Shown here: one piece after another, positions 16,218 to 23,931 of the stretch | Layout of the letters: each line of letters starts with the position of its first letter | How positions within the stretch are numbered: the stretch's first letter is position 1 | NCBI GenBank assembly: GCA_003209225.1 | Contig: QCRZ01000005.1 | Span: forward strand, 1-56,787 | Reading direction: 5' to 3' | Source of the DNA: Pelagibacteraceae bacterium AG-464-B04 | GTDB lineage: Bacteria; Pseudomonadota; Alphaproteobacteria; Pelagibacterales; Pelagibacteraceae | Length of the DNA: 56,787 bases | Program-made: the position numbers and the translations under genes | Notes under the pieces: generated by a model | What the model saw: the letters and a program-made list of their open reading frames with translations, nothing else | What the model was told of the DNA's origin: nothing | Databases searched by the model: none

Positions 16218-17018
16218 ATGTTTTTTATAAAATCTATTGTTTTAATTATTTTTTTATATCTAATATTGTTAATTTTTTTGTACTTTTACCAAAATAAATT
16301 ACTTTATCATCCAAATATTAACAGTTATTCGGAAATTAATAATTTAATTCCAAAAATAGAAAAAGTTAAAATTACCACATCAGATAATTACAAACTTCTA
16401 GGATGGTTTCATAAGAAAGATATTTCAAAAAAAACTATTTTATTCTTACATGGCAACGCAGGTTCTTTGGAAAATAGAATATATAAACTAAACCACTTTG
16501 AAAATTTTGATTTAAATTTTTTAATAATAGCTTGGAGAGGATTTAGTGGAAATGATGGAAAACCAAATGAAAAAGGTCTTTATGAAGATGCAAAAGGTGC
16601 ATTAAATTGGCTTAGATCTATAGGAGTTAAGGAAGAAAAAATTATTTTGTATGGAGAGTCATTAGGTACAGCTGTGGCAATAGAAATTGGTCAAAATAAA
16701 AAATACGCTGGAATGGTATTAGAGGCACCTTTTACATCAATGATAGATATGGGAAAAAAATATTATTCTTTTTTCCCTGTAAGTTTTTTATTGAAAGACA
16801 AATATGAAAGCGTGAAAAAAATACAAAATATATATTTCCCCGTTTTAGTAATGCATGGTAAAAAAGATAAAATCGTTCCCTTTAAAATGGGAAAAAAAAT
16901 TTATAACTCAGCAAATTTACCAAAATATCATTATTTTTCTGAATATGACGATCATATGATGGACTTTAATGAATCACTTATAAAAGAACTGAAATTATTT
17001 ATTGAAGGCTTAAATTAG
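16218..17018 (+). CDS. Membrane-anchored alpha/beta hydrolase
   Basis: A 266-residue serine hydrolase of the BEM46/YfhR-like group. An N-terminal hydrophobic segment (residues 2-24) probably anchors it in the membrane with the catalytic domain outside the cytoplasm. The oxyanion loop is LHGNAGSLENR, the nucleophile elbow YGESLGTAVAIE, the acid MHGKKDKIVP, and the His lies in YDDHMMDF. The natural substrate is unknown. It is a single gene between a small membrane protein and an unknown secreted protein. The gap downstream carries a 9-bp inverted repeat that reaches into the next start codon. Confidence 0.85.
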   Translation: MFFIKSIVLIIFLYLILLIFLYFYQNKLLYHPNINSYSEINNLIPKIEKVKITTSDNYKLLGWFHKKDISKKTILFLHGNAGSLENRIYKLNHFENFDLNFLIIAWRGFSGNDGKPNEKGLYEDAKGALNWLRSIGVKEEKIILYGESLGTAVAIEIGQNKKYAGMVLEAPFTSMIDMGKKYYSFFPVSFLLKDKYESVKKIQNIYFPVLVMHGKKDKIVPFKMGKKIYNSANLPKYHYFSEYDDHMMDFNESLIKELKLFIEGLN

Positions 17019-17019
17019 G

Positions 17020-17068
17020 TCACATTTTAAACAAAGAAGTTTCACAAATTAAGATTAGAAAAATGTGA
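17020..17068 (+). promoter_or_regulatory. Inverted repeat overlapping the start of the next gene
   Basis: TCACATTTT (17020-17028) is the exact complement of AAAATGTGA (17060-17068), 31 bases apart. The right arm includes the GTG/ATG start region of the unknown secreted protein gene, so the folded mRNA could hide its initiation site. Confidence 0.3.
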
Positions 17069-17643
17069 TGAAAAAATTTCTTACATATATCTTATTTTTT
17101 ATGTTTATTTTTAATATTCAAGGAAATTCAAATGAATCAAATCCTTATAAGGAGGATGTTGAGGACATTTTCAATATTGGCAAAATGTTATCACATGACA
17201 AAAAATTTACACTTTTTTTTAAAACAAGAAATAAATCTGTATTAGCAAGAGGAGAAAATTTTAATTACATAACCGATTATCCACAGGATTTATATTTATT
17301 TAATAATCGTACTGAAAAAATAAAACCACTAATTACGTATGACTGGTTCCCTACAAAAGCAAAGTCTTTATCAAGAAACAATAAACTTCCGGTTTTTCCA
17401 GAAGACTATGCTTATTATTTACTAAATGATAACCAAACAATTATTATGATAAGCGCAGTAAAGTATTTAGATAGTAATTTTAAATACAATATTATTACAA
17501 ATTCTCTTGAAACTTTGGCAAAAAATAATCGATATAACTTTATGATTTCATCTATTTTAAAAAGTTGTGGATTTAAAGATTTAAATTCACTTTATAAATG
17601 TAGGTATTATAAACCATTAATTTCAACTAATTTAATTAATTAG
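17068..17643 (+). CDS. Unknown secreted protein
   Basis: A 191-residue protein that I do not recognise. It begins MKKFLTYILFFMFIF, a signal peptide probably cut near residue 20 (GNSNES), so it should be periplasmic or outer-membrane associated. The mature part is mixed alpha/beta with one late Cys pair (SCGFKDLNSLYKCRYY), which could form a disulfide. GTG at 17065 directly precedes the ATG chosen here, and either may start translation. Its stop overlaps the stop of the convergent MFS gene by four bases. It may be specific to the SAR11 lineage; no function is proposed. Confidence 0.6.
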   Translation: MKKFLTYILFFMFIFNIQGNSNESNPYKEDVEDIFNIGKMLSHDKKFTLFFKTRNKSVLARGENFNYITDYPQDLYLFNNRTEKIKPLITYDWFPTKAKSLSRNNKLPVFPEDYAYYLLNDNQTIIMISAVKYLDSNFKYNIITNSLETLAKNNRYNFMISSILKSCGFKDLNSLYKCRYYKPLISTNLIN

Positions 17644-18866
17644 ATTTTCTTAATATTTATTAAAATTATTAACCCAATTACAAGCAAGATAATCGCAGAA
17701 GAAAAACCTATTCTCTGACTATCAGATAGAAATGTAACTGTACTTACTAACAAAGGCCCAATAAATGAAGTTAATTTTCCAGATGTAGCAAATAGACCAA
17801 AACCTTTCCCTTGGTTATTATTATTTAGCAGAGTAGTTATTATAACTCGACTTGCAGATTGAATTGGTCCAATGAATAATCCATTAATTGCTGCCATAAT
17901 AAAAAATAATAATTTGGAATAAGCAAAAAGAATTATTATTGAAGAAAATATTAGTCCTAACAAAGAAATAATAATGACGATTTTAGAACCATATTTATCA
18001 TTAGCTATTCCACCTATAACGGCACCGACTAATGCAGTAACATTCATTAAAACTGAAAGTATTAAAAGTTCTTTGATTTCAAGATTAAATACACCTACTG
18101 CAAAAATTCCTCCCATTATTATAATTGCATTTAAACCATCCGCATAAAGCATCCTTGCAATTAAAAATTTTCCTAAAGTTTTTAAACCTCTTTTCCAAAC
18201 TAAATTTTTTAAATCTGAAAAATTTGATAAAGAGGATTTTTTAAATTTTTTAATTTTTTTTTTAAAAAAAAAAAGAAATGGAATAGAAAATAATAAAAAC
18301 CAAGCACCAACTAAAATTGCCGTTGCTCGTATATTTTGAGACTCTTCTTTAGATAATCCAAAAGGCAAGTTTTCATTATCAATAAATAATTTTATACTAA
18401 TGAATAGTATAACTATTCCCCCCAAGTATCCCAAAGCAAATCCCAAACCGGATGACTTACCCAAATTTTTATTTTTTGAAATATCTTTTAGTAAAGAGTT
18501 ATAAAAAATTAAACTTAATTCATAAAAAAAATTTGCAATTCCAACAATTATTAAAGTATATAAAAGATAATTTTCATATGGTTTTGCAAACCAAAGCAGA
18601 GAGGTAAAAAAAATGCATAGCAAAGAAAAGCATCTTAAAAAAAAAAGAATTTGGTTATTTTTGTCTGCAAAAGAACCAATAAACGGTCCTGAAATGGCTA
18701 CAAAAAATCCCACTAAACCAATTGTCCAACCCCAGTATGATTGACCTAGTACCGGGTTCGGTGCAATTTGTTTTGCAAAATAAGTTGCGAAAATAAAAGT
18801 TATAATAATTGTTGTAAAAGCAGAATTTGCAAAATCATAAAGAGCAAAATTAAATACTTTTTTCAT
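17640..18866 (-). CDS. MFS transporter, UMF1/Atg22-like family
   Basis: A 408-residue major facilitator permease with about 12 membrane segments. The N-terminus NFALYDFANSAFTTIIITF and the motif A-like GPFIGSFADKNNQ are characteristic of the UMF1 family related to fungal Atg22. Substrates of bacterial members are not established; amino-acid efflux is one suggestion by analogy to Atg22. It is the last gene of a minus-strand group with ftsY and dapF, beginning seven bases after ftsY ends. Confidence 0.85.
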   Translation of the reverse strand: MKKVFNFALYDFANSAFTTIIITFIFATYFAKQIAPNPVLGQSYWGWTIGLVGFFVAISGPFIGSFADKNNQILFFLRCFSLLCIFFTSLLWFAKPYENYLLYTLIIVGIANFFYELSLIFYNSLLKDISKNKNLGKSSGLGFALGYLGGIVILFISIKLFIDNENLPFGLSKEESQNIRATAILVGAWFLLFSIPFLFFFKKKIKKFKKSSLSNFSDLKNLVWKRGLKTLGKFLIARMLYADGLNAIIIMGGIFAVGVFNLEIKELLILSVLMNVTALVGAVIGGIANDKYGSKIVIIISLLGLIFSSIIILFAYSKLLFFIMAAINGLFIGPIQSASRVIITTLLNNNNQGKGFGLFATSGKLTSFIGPLLVSTVTFLSDSQRIGFSSAIILLVIGLIILINIKKI

Positions 18867-18873
18867 TTATTTT

Positions 18874-19788
18874 TTAGTGTTGCATTATTGCTTTTGCATA
18901 TTCTTCCGCTTTAAATAATTCCAAATCATTTTCATGTTCACCCAAACCTACGGCAATAATTGGTAAATTATATTTTTTTGCAACAGCTAGTAAAATACCT
19001 CCTTTTGCTGTTCCATCAAGTTTTGTCATAATCAAACCAGAAATTGGTGTAATTTTTTGAAATTCTTCAACTTGATTCAATGCACTCTGTCCCGTTGTTG
19101 CATCTAAAATTAATATTGTTTCATGAGGAGAGTGAGGATTAATTTTTTTTAAGACTTTTGATATTTTTTTAAACTCTTCCATTAAATTTTTTTTATTTTG
19201 CAGTCTTCCTGCGGTATCGATTAAAAGATAATCAATATTATTTTTTTTTGAATATTCTAACGCTTTAAAAGCTACAGAAGCTGGGTCAGAGCCAATTTCT
19301 GATTTAATAATTTTTGCGCCAATCTTTTTAGACCAAATTTCTAATTGTTCAATAGCAGCAGCTCGAAATGTGTCTGCCGCTGCAAAGACAACTTGTTTAT
19401 TGTTACTAGCTAATATTTTTCCCAATTTTCCAATTGTTGTAGTTTTGCCTACACCATTAACACCTGCGACTAATATAACTTTGGGTTTAATATTTTCTTC
19501 AATAAATAAATTTTTTTCAAGTGGTGACATTAAGTTTTTAATATAATTTTCAACAATTAAATTGATCTGATTTGTAATATTTTTTTTTGGATCAATTTTA
19601 ATTTGAGAAAAAATTTGTTTTAACTCCTTAGCGGCAATTACCCCAACATCAGATTGAATTAAAAAATCTTCTAGATCACCAAGTGTTTGTGAGTCGATTT
19701 TTTTATTAATAACTAAATTTTGAATACCAAAAGAAAAATTTTTAGAGCTTTTACTTAACCCAATTTTAAATTTTTCGAAAATTCCCAT
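18874..19788 (-). CDS. ftsY: Signal recognition particle receptor FtsY
   Basis: A 304-residue SRP-type GTPase that docks SRP-ribosome complexes at the membrane. The four-helix N domain covers about residues 1-95 and the G domain follows, with P-loop GVNGVGKTTT (109-118), the DTFRAAAIEQL insertion-box motif, DTAGRLQNK (G3) and TKLDGTAKGG (G4). It lacks the long acidic A domain of E. coli FtsY, as is common in alphaproteobacteria. Its partner gene ffh lies only 1 kb away on the opposite strand, so the two SRP-pathway GTPases flank dapF. Confidence 0.97.
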   Translation of the reverse strand: MGIFEKFKIGLSKSSKNFSFGIQNLVINKKIDSQTLGDLEDFLIQSDVGVIAAKELKQIFSQIKIDPKKNITNQINLIVENYIKNLMSPLEKNLFIEENIKPKVILVAGVNGVGKTTTIGKLGKILASNNKQVVFAAADTFRAAAIEQLEIWSKKIGAKIIKSEIGSDPASVAFKALEYSKKNNIDYLLIDTAGRLQNKKNLMEEFKKISKVLKKINPHSPHETILILDATTGQSALNQVEEFQKITPISGLIMTKLDGTAKGGILLAVAKKYNLPIIAVGLGEHENDLELFKAEEYAKAIMQH

Positions 19789-19793
19789 TTATT

Positions 19794-20618
19794 TTAAATA
19801 TTAATATCAATTTCTTTTATTTCAGAAACTTCACCTTTCATATTTATAGAGTTATTTTTATCTATAGTGACTGTTATTTTGCCAAGTTTAAATTCGATAT
19901 CCAATATATTATTTGTCAATTTTTTTGTAAAAGCAGCTACCGCAGTTGCGCAAGCTGCAGTTCCACAAGCCTTGGTCATTCCAGCTCCTCTTTCCCAAAC
20001 ATGAACTTTAATTAATTTTTTACTTTTTACTTCAGCTATTGTAATATTACATTTTTTTGGAAACAAAGCATGTGTTTCCAATTCAGGACCTATTTTTGAT
20101 AAATTGTAATTTTCTAATTTACTTACAAAAAAAATCAAATGTGGATTTCCAACACTTAAAGCATAACCTCCTTTCAAACTATTTCCCTCTTTGTCTAAAA
20201 TGACAATTCCTAAATTGGTGTTATCAATTTCTTTACTCAGAGGAATTTCTTTCCAGTTGAATTTTGGAGTTCCAATATTGGTTTCAACCATTTTAATTCC
20301 TAATATTTTTGATTTTAGTACACCACTTTCTGTTTTAAATTGAATTTCTTTTTTGTTTTTTTCTTTCGCAATAAAATAAGCTACACATCTAGTGCCATTA
20401 CCACACGCAGAGGATTTTCCCCCATCAGAATTGTAAAAATCTAATTCTGCGTCGTAATCGTTACTTTTATTAATAAAAATCAATTGGTCGCAGCCTACAA
20501 AACTTCTGTCTGAAATTTTTACAATTTCTTTTTTAGTTAAATAGGTTGTTTTTTTTCTATTATCAAAAATAACAAAATCATTTCCTAACCCATCCATTTT
20601 ATAAGCTTTTAAATTCAT
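19794..20618 (-). CDS. dapF: Diaminopimelate epimerase
   Basis: DapF converts LL- to meso-diaminopimelate for lysine and peptidoglycan synthesis. At 274 residues it has normal length. The two catalytic cysteines are Cys72 in SSACGNGTRC and Cys218 in TKACGTAACA, each in its conserved context. The N-terminal KMDGLGNDFVIFD is also diagnostic. It starts a minus-strand operon with ftsY (five-base gap), the usual dapF-ftsY neighbourhood in this class, although the MtaB-type methylthiotransferase often found between them is absent. Confidence 0.97.
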   Translation of the reverse strand: MNLKAYKMDGLGNDFVIFDNRKKTTYLTKKEIVKISDRSFVGCDQLIFINKSNDYDAELDFYNSDGGKSSACGNGTRCVAYFIAKEKNKKEIQFKTESGVLKSKILGIKMVETNIGTPKFNWKEIPLSKEIDNTNLGIVILDKEGNSLKGGYALSVGNPHLIFFVSKLENYNLSKIGPELETHALFPKKCNITIAEVKSKKLIKVHVWERGAGMTKACGTAACATAVAAFTKKLTNNILDIEFKLGKITVTIDKNNSINMKGEVSEIKEIDINI

Positions 20619-20643
20619 AGTATTTAGACTTTTAACTTATTTA

Positions 20644-20671
20644 TTGACTTTTTGAAGGTCTAATGTAATTT
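20644..20671 (+). promoter_or_regulatory. Candidate promoter of the ffh operon
   Basis: TTGACT (20644-20649) and TAATTT (20666-20671) are separated by 16 bases. Transcription would begin near 20676-20678, at the foot of the leader structure. An AT-rich background tempers this call. Confidence 0.35.
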
Positions 20672-20673
20672 AT

Positions 20674-20753
20674 GCGAACTTCCCGCAAAAAATAACAATT
20701 CTTTGCGGTGTCTTTGGAAACAAAGAGATCGACATTAGTCAGCGAGAGTTCGC
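20674..20753 (+). ncRNA. Structured leader RNA upstream of ffh
   Basis: Three perfect helices are visible. P1 pairs GCGAACT (20674-20680) with AGTTCGC (20747-20753). P2 pairs CCGCAAA (20683-20689) with TTTGCGG (20702-20708). P3 pairs TCTTTG (20711-20716) with CAAAGA (20721-20726), closed by a GAAA tetraloop. P2 and P3 sit side by side inside P1, giving a multibranch junction, and GAC/GTC (20731-20740) may add a short fourth stem. A competing pairing exists: CTAATGT (20660-20666) with ACATTAG (20732-20738), which crosses P1. It lies 31 bases before the ffh start and could be a cis-regulator. It does not look like SRP RNA or tRNA. RNA family collections may already list an ffh leader; I cannot check. 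Confidence 0.6.
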
Positions 20754-20784
20754 CCACTAGTGCGATTATTGCTGGAAATTGAAA

Positions 20785-22143
20785 ATGTTTGAAAATTTAA
20801 CAAATAAATTAGAAGAAATTTTTTCTTCTTTAAAAAAAGCTCCTTCGTTAAACGAAAAACAGGTTGACGAAGGTTTAAGAAGTATTAGGCAAGCTCTATT
20901 AGAAGCCGATGTAGCATTGCCTGTAGCGAAAAAGTTGATTGAAAACATCAAACCCAAGGCCATTGGAAAAGAAATTATAAGATCAACTACCCCAGGTCAA
21001 ATGATTGTAAAAATTGTTTATGATGAGTTAGTTCAATTGCTTGGTGATCAAAAATCAGAATTAAATTTAAATGCAGTTCCTCCAGTTTCTATTATGTTGG
21101 TTGGACTACAAGGCTCAGGTAAGACTACAACAGCAGCAAAATTAGCTCAATATCTTGAGAAGAATAATAAAAAGAAAGTCTTGCTGGTAAGTTTAGATAT
21201 TTATCGACCTGCAGCTCAAGAACAACTTAAAATTTTAGGAGAACAAAATTCTTTACAAACTTTGCCAATAGTTAAAGATCAATTGCCAAACGAAATTGCC
21301 AGGAGATCTTTAAGTGCAGCATCATTATCTGGTTCAGATGTAATCATTTTTGATACTGCCGGAAGAACTCAAATAGATCTTTCAATGATGAGTGAAATTA
21401 AAGAATTAAAATCAATTCTTAATCCATCAGAAATAGTATTAGTTGCTGATTCTTTAACAGGTCAAGTGGCTGTAGATATAGCTTCAGAATTTAAAAAAAC
21501 TGTTGATCTAACAGGAATAGTACTAACCAGAGCGGATGGGGATGGAAGAGGTGGAGCTGCTGTAAGTATGAAATTTACAACTGGGGTCCCAATAAAATTT
21601 TTAGGAGTAGGAGAAAAAATTGAAAATATTGAAATTTTTCATCCTGATAGAATAGCAAATAGAATTCTTGGGATGGGAGACATTGTTTCTCTTGTTGAAA
21701 AAGCTTCAGAAGATTTAGATCAAGATAAAATAAAAGAAACTGAAGAAAATTTAAAAAAAGGGAAATTTTCAATGCAAGATTATTTAAGTCAATTAAGACA
21801 AATGAAAAAAATGGGAGGTATGGAAGGAGTTTTATCGATGCTTCCTGGTGTTTCAAAAATAAAATCCCAGATGGATAATTCAGGCATTGATGAAAGCATA
21901 ATAAATAAAAATGAAGCAATAATTTTATCAATGACAAAAAAAGAAAGAAAAAATCCAAAAATTATTAATGGGTCAAGGAGAAAAAGAATTGCTAATGGTT
22001 CTGGAACTGACGTTGCCACTATCAATAAATTATTAAAACAATTTAAGTTAATGTCTGACATGATGAAAAAAATGTCTAAAGGTAACCAAAAAGGGATAGG
22101 GGACAAAGGAATTCCCCCAGAACTTTTTAATCAATTAAAATAA
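20785..22143 (+). CDS. ffh: Signal recognition particle protein Ffh
   Basis: A 452-residue SRP54 homologue that binds signal peptides and 4.5S RNA to target membrane proteins. The NG domain has P-loop [10 protein letters not shown] (107-116 region), [18 protein letters not shown] and [10 protein letters not shown]. The Met-rich M domain covers the last 130 residues ([15 protein letters not shown], then [13 protein letters not shown] for RNA contact, then [11 protein letters not shown]). I chose ATG 20785, with GGA eight bases upstream, over a TTG two codons earlier. It heads the ffh-rpsP-trmD-rplS operon behind a structured leader. Confidence 0.97.
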   Translation: MFENLTNKLEEIFSSLKKAPSLNEKQVDEGLRSIRQALLEADVALPVAKKLIENIKPKAIGKEIIRSTTPGQMIVKIVYDELVQLLGDQKSELNLNAVPPVSIMLVGLQGSGKTTTAAKLAQYLEKNNKKKVLLVSLDIYRPAAQEQLKILGEQNSLQTLPIVKDQLPNEIARRSLSAASLSGSDVIIFDTAGRTQIDLSMMSEIKELKSILNPSEIVLVADSLTGQVAVDIASEFKKTVDLTGIVLTRADGDGRGGAAVSMKFTTGVPIKFLGVGEKIENIEIFHPDRIANRILGMGDIVSLVEKASEDLDQDKIKETEENLKKGKFSMQDYLSQLRQMKKMGGMEGVLSMLPGVSKIKSQMDNSGIDESIINKNEAIILSMTKKERKNPKIINGSRRKRIANGSGTDVATINKLLKQFKLMSDMMKKMSKGNQKGIGDKGIPPELFNQLK

Positions 22144-22156
22144 AAAAAGGAGAAAA

Positions 22157-22699
22157 ATGTTAAAAATAAGATTATCTATGGGTGGAGCAAAAAAAAGACC
22201 TGTTTACAAAATAGTCGTTGCAGATAGTAGATTTCCTAGAGATGGAAGATTTATAGAAAAATTGGGTTTTTTTAATCCTCTAGTTCCAAAAAATAAAAAA
22301 GATAGAATGAAAATTGAAATTGAGCGTGTTAAGCACTGGATCAAACAAGGAGCAAAACCAACAACAAGAGTTGCAAGAATTCTTGGAGAGGCTGAAATTA
22401 TTGCTATGCCAGTGCCCGGCAATAATCCTTTAAAAGCTGTACCAAAAAAGGACAGAAAAAAGATTGAAAAAGATAATAAAAAAGAAGTTGAACCTAAAAA
22501 AGTAGAAGAAAAAAAGGATCAAAAAATAGCTGAAAAAAAAGAAGTTGAACCTAAAAAAGTAGAAGAAAAAAAGGATCAAAAAATAGCTGAAAAAAAAGAA
22601 GTTGAACCTAAAAAAGTAGAAGAAAAAAAGGATCAACCAAAAGCAGAGACGGTAAATAAAAATCTAAAAGCAGATAAATCGGAAGGAGAAAAAAAATAG
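22157..22699 (+). CDS. rpsP: Ribosomal protein bS16 with long repeat-containing tail
   Basis: The first 85 residues are a normal bS16 ([20 protein letters not shown], then [14 protein letters not shown] and [16 protein letters not shown]), a small-subunit assembly protein. The family is usually 80-90 residues long, but this protein continues to 180 with a Lys/Glu-rich tail. Within it the 19-residue unit [19 protein letters not shown] recurs 2.7 times, encoded by exact 57-base tandem copies. The tail is predicted to be disordered and charged. AAAAAAGGAGAAAA just before the ATG is a strong ribosome-binding site. The downstream gene is trmD after eight bases, with no rimM between. Confidence 0.95.
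   Translation: MLKIRLSMGGAKKRPVYKIVVADSRFPRDGRFIEKLGFFNPLVPKNKKDRMKIEIERVKHWIKQGAKPTTRVARILGEAEIIAMPVPGNNPLKAVPKKDRKKIEKDNKKEVEPKKVEEKKDQKIAEKKEVEPKKVEEKKDQKIAEKKEVEPKKVEEKKDQPKAETVNKNLKADKSEGEKK
22484..22636 (+). repeat. 57-base exact tandem repeat inside rpsP
   Basis: Unit 1 is 22484-22540, unit 2 is 22541-22597 and a 39-base partial unit 3 is 22598-22636. The units are identical base for base, and 57 is divisible by three, so the reading frame is kept. Exact identity implies recent expansion or ongoing slippage/recombination. Copy number may differ between strains. Confidence 0.95.
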
Positions 22700-22707
22700 T
22701 TACAATA

Positions 22708-23397
22708 ATGTGGCAAGCTCAAGTATTTACATTGTATTCAGATATGTTCCCCGGTCCATTAAATAAAGGACTTTATGGAAAGGCCTTAATAAAAAAAATC
22801 TGGGATTTAAAAGTTGTAAATATAAGAGACTATGCAGAAGACAAACATAAAACAGTTGATGATACTCCATTCGGAGGTGGAAGTGGAATGCTTTTAAAAG
22901 CAGATGTATTGGCAAAGTCTATTGATCAAAATGTTAAGGAAGGTGAAAGAATTTTTTATCTATCACCAAAAGGCAAAAAATTTAATCAAAAAATTGCAAA
23001 AGAACTTTCGGAAGAAAAAACTATCAATTTAATATGCGGCCATTTTGAAGGAATTGATGAACGTATTTTAATCACAAGAAATATAGAAGAAATTAGTATT
23101 GGAGACTATATTTTGTCTGGAGGTGAATCGGCAGCTTTTGTTGTAATAGACAGCGTGCTAAGATTGCTTCCTGGAATACTTGGTAACGACGTATCAAAAA
23201 ATGATGAGAGTTTTGAAAATGGATTATTGGAATATCCTCAATATACAAAACCTCAAATTTGGGAGAAAGAAAGTGTCCCGGAAGTACTATTATCCGGGGA
23301 TCATGCGAAAATTAAAGACTGGCGTTTATCACAATCTGAAGCTATAACACGACGCCGAAGACCAGATTTATGGGAAAAATATAAAAAAAAGAAATAA
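22708..23397 (+). CDS. trmD: tRNA (guanine-37-N1)-methyltransferase TrmD
   Basis: TrmD methylates G37 next to the anticodon of several tRNAs using S-adenosylmethionine, which prevents frameshifting. At 229 residues it is of normal length. The trefoil-knot motifs are clear: [13 protein letters not shown] in the N-terminal part, [13 protein letters not shown], and [20 protein letters not shown] near residues 130-150, which holds the cofactor. The C-terminus has the usual [18 protein letters not shown]. It lies between rpsP and rplS as in most bacteria. Confidence 0.97.
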   Translation: MWQAQVFTLYSDMFPGPLNKGLYGKALIKKIWDLKVVNIRDYAEDKHKTVDDTPFGGGSGMLLKADVLAKSIDQNVKEGERIFYLSPKGKKFNQKIAKELSEEKTINLICGHFEGIDERILITRNIEEISIGDYILSGGESAAFVVIDSVLRLLPGILGNDVSKNDESFENGLLEYPQYTKPQIWEKESVPEVLLSGDHAKIKDWRLSQSEAITRRRRPDLWEKYKKKK

Positions 23398-23413
23398 ACT
23401 TTTGACTTACATT

Positions 23414-23920
23414 ATGAAAAATATCGAAGACATCAATAAGGAAAGTGTTAAAAAGATTTTAGCATCTAAAAAATACCCTCAATTTTTTCCTGGAGACATT
23501 ATTAAAGTAGGAGTTAGAATTACTGAAGGTAAAAGAGAAAGGATTCAATATTTTGAAGGCGTGTGCATTGCAAAAAAAAATAGAAGTTTAAACTCTTCTT
23601 TTACTGTAAGAAAAATTTCTTTCGGAGAAGGTGTTGAAAGAACTTTTGCATTATTTAGTTCAGTAATTAATTCGATAAAAGTAATTAGATCTGGAAAAGT
23701 AAGAAGAGCTAAGTTATATTATTTAAGAGATAGAACAGGAAAGTCAGCTAGAATTGCTGAAAAAATTAAAAAGAAAATAGGTATTGATTTAGAAAGTAAA
23801 TCAGAAAAAAAAACTGAAGAAATAAAAGTTGATAAATCTTTGAAAAGTATAAAAGAAGAAAATAAAAGCATCAAAAAAACAACGGAAAAAAAAGAAATAT
23901 CAAATAAAGAAAAAAAATAA
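23414..23920 (+). CDS. rplS: Ribosomal protein bL19 with charged C-terminal extension
   Basis: A 168-residue large-subunit protein at the 30S-50S interface. Residues 1-120 match bL19: [39 protein letters not shown], and [20 protein letters not shown]. bL19 is normally about 115-130 residues; here about 48 extra residues form a Lys/Glu/Ser-rich tail that looks disordered, similar in character to the tail on bS16 in the same operon. I chose ATG 23414; a TTG four codons earlier is possible but unneeded. It closes the ffh-rpsP-trmD-rplS operon, and leuC follows 11 bases later. Confidence 0.95.
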   Translation: MKNIEDINKESVKKILASKKYPQFFPGDIIKVGVRITEGKRERIQYFEGVCIAKKNRSLNSSFTVRKISFGEGVERTFALFSSVINSIKVIRSGKVRRAKLYYLRDRTGKSARIAEKIKKKIGIDLESKSEKKTEEIKVDKSLKSIKEENKSIKKTTEKKEISNKEKK

Positions 23921-23931
23921 ATTTTTTCTAA

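Noticed and set aside
20674-20753. A tRNA or the 4.5S SRP RNA upstream of ffh
   Set aside because: The outer stem has seven pairs like a tRNA acceptor, but there is no T-loop GTTCRA pattern and no CCA-type end. The GGAAGGA/AGCAG core of SRP RNA is also absent.
22484-22636. Regularly repeated DNA that might suggest a CRISPR array
   Set aside because: The units are directly adjacent with no spacers, keep a coding frame and lie inside rpsP.
22430-22636. Long minus-strand open frame of Phe/Tyr-rich repeats opposite rpsP
   Set aside because: It is the antisense reading of the Lys/Glu repeat (AAA/GAA become TTT/TTC), with no start context; a composition artefact.
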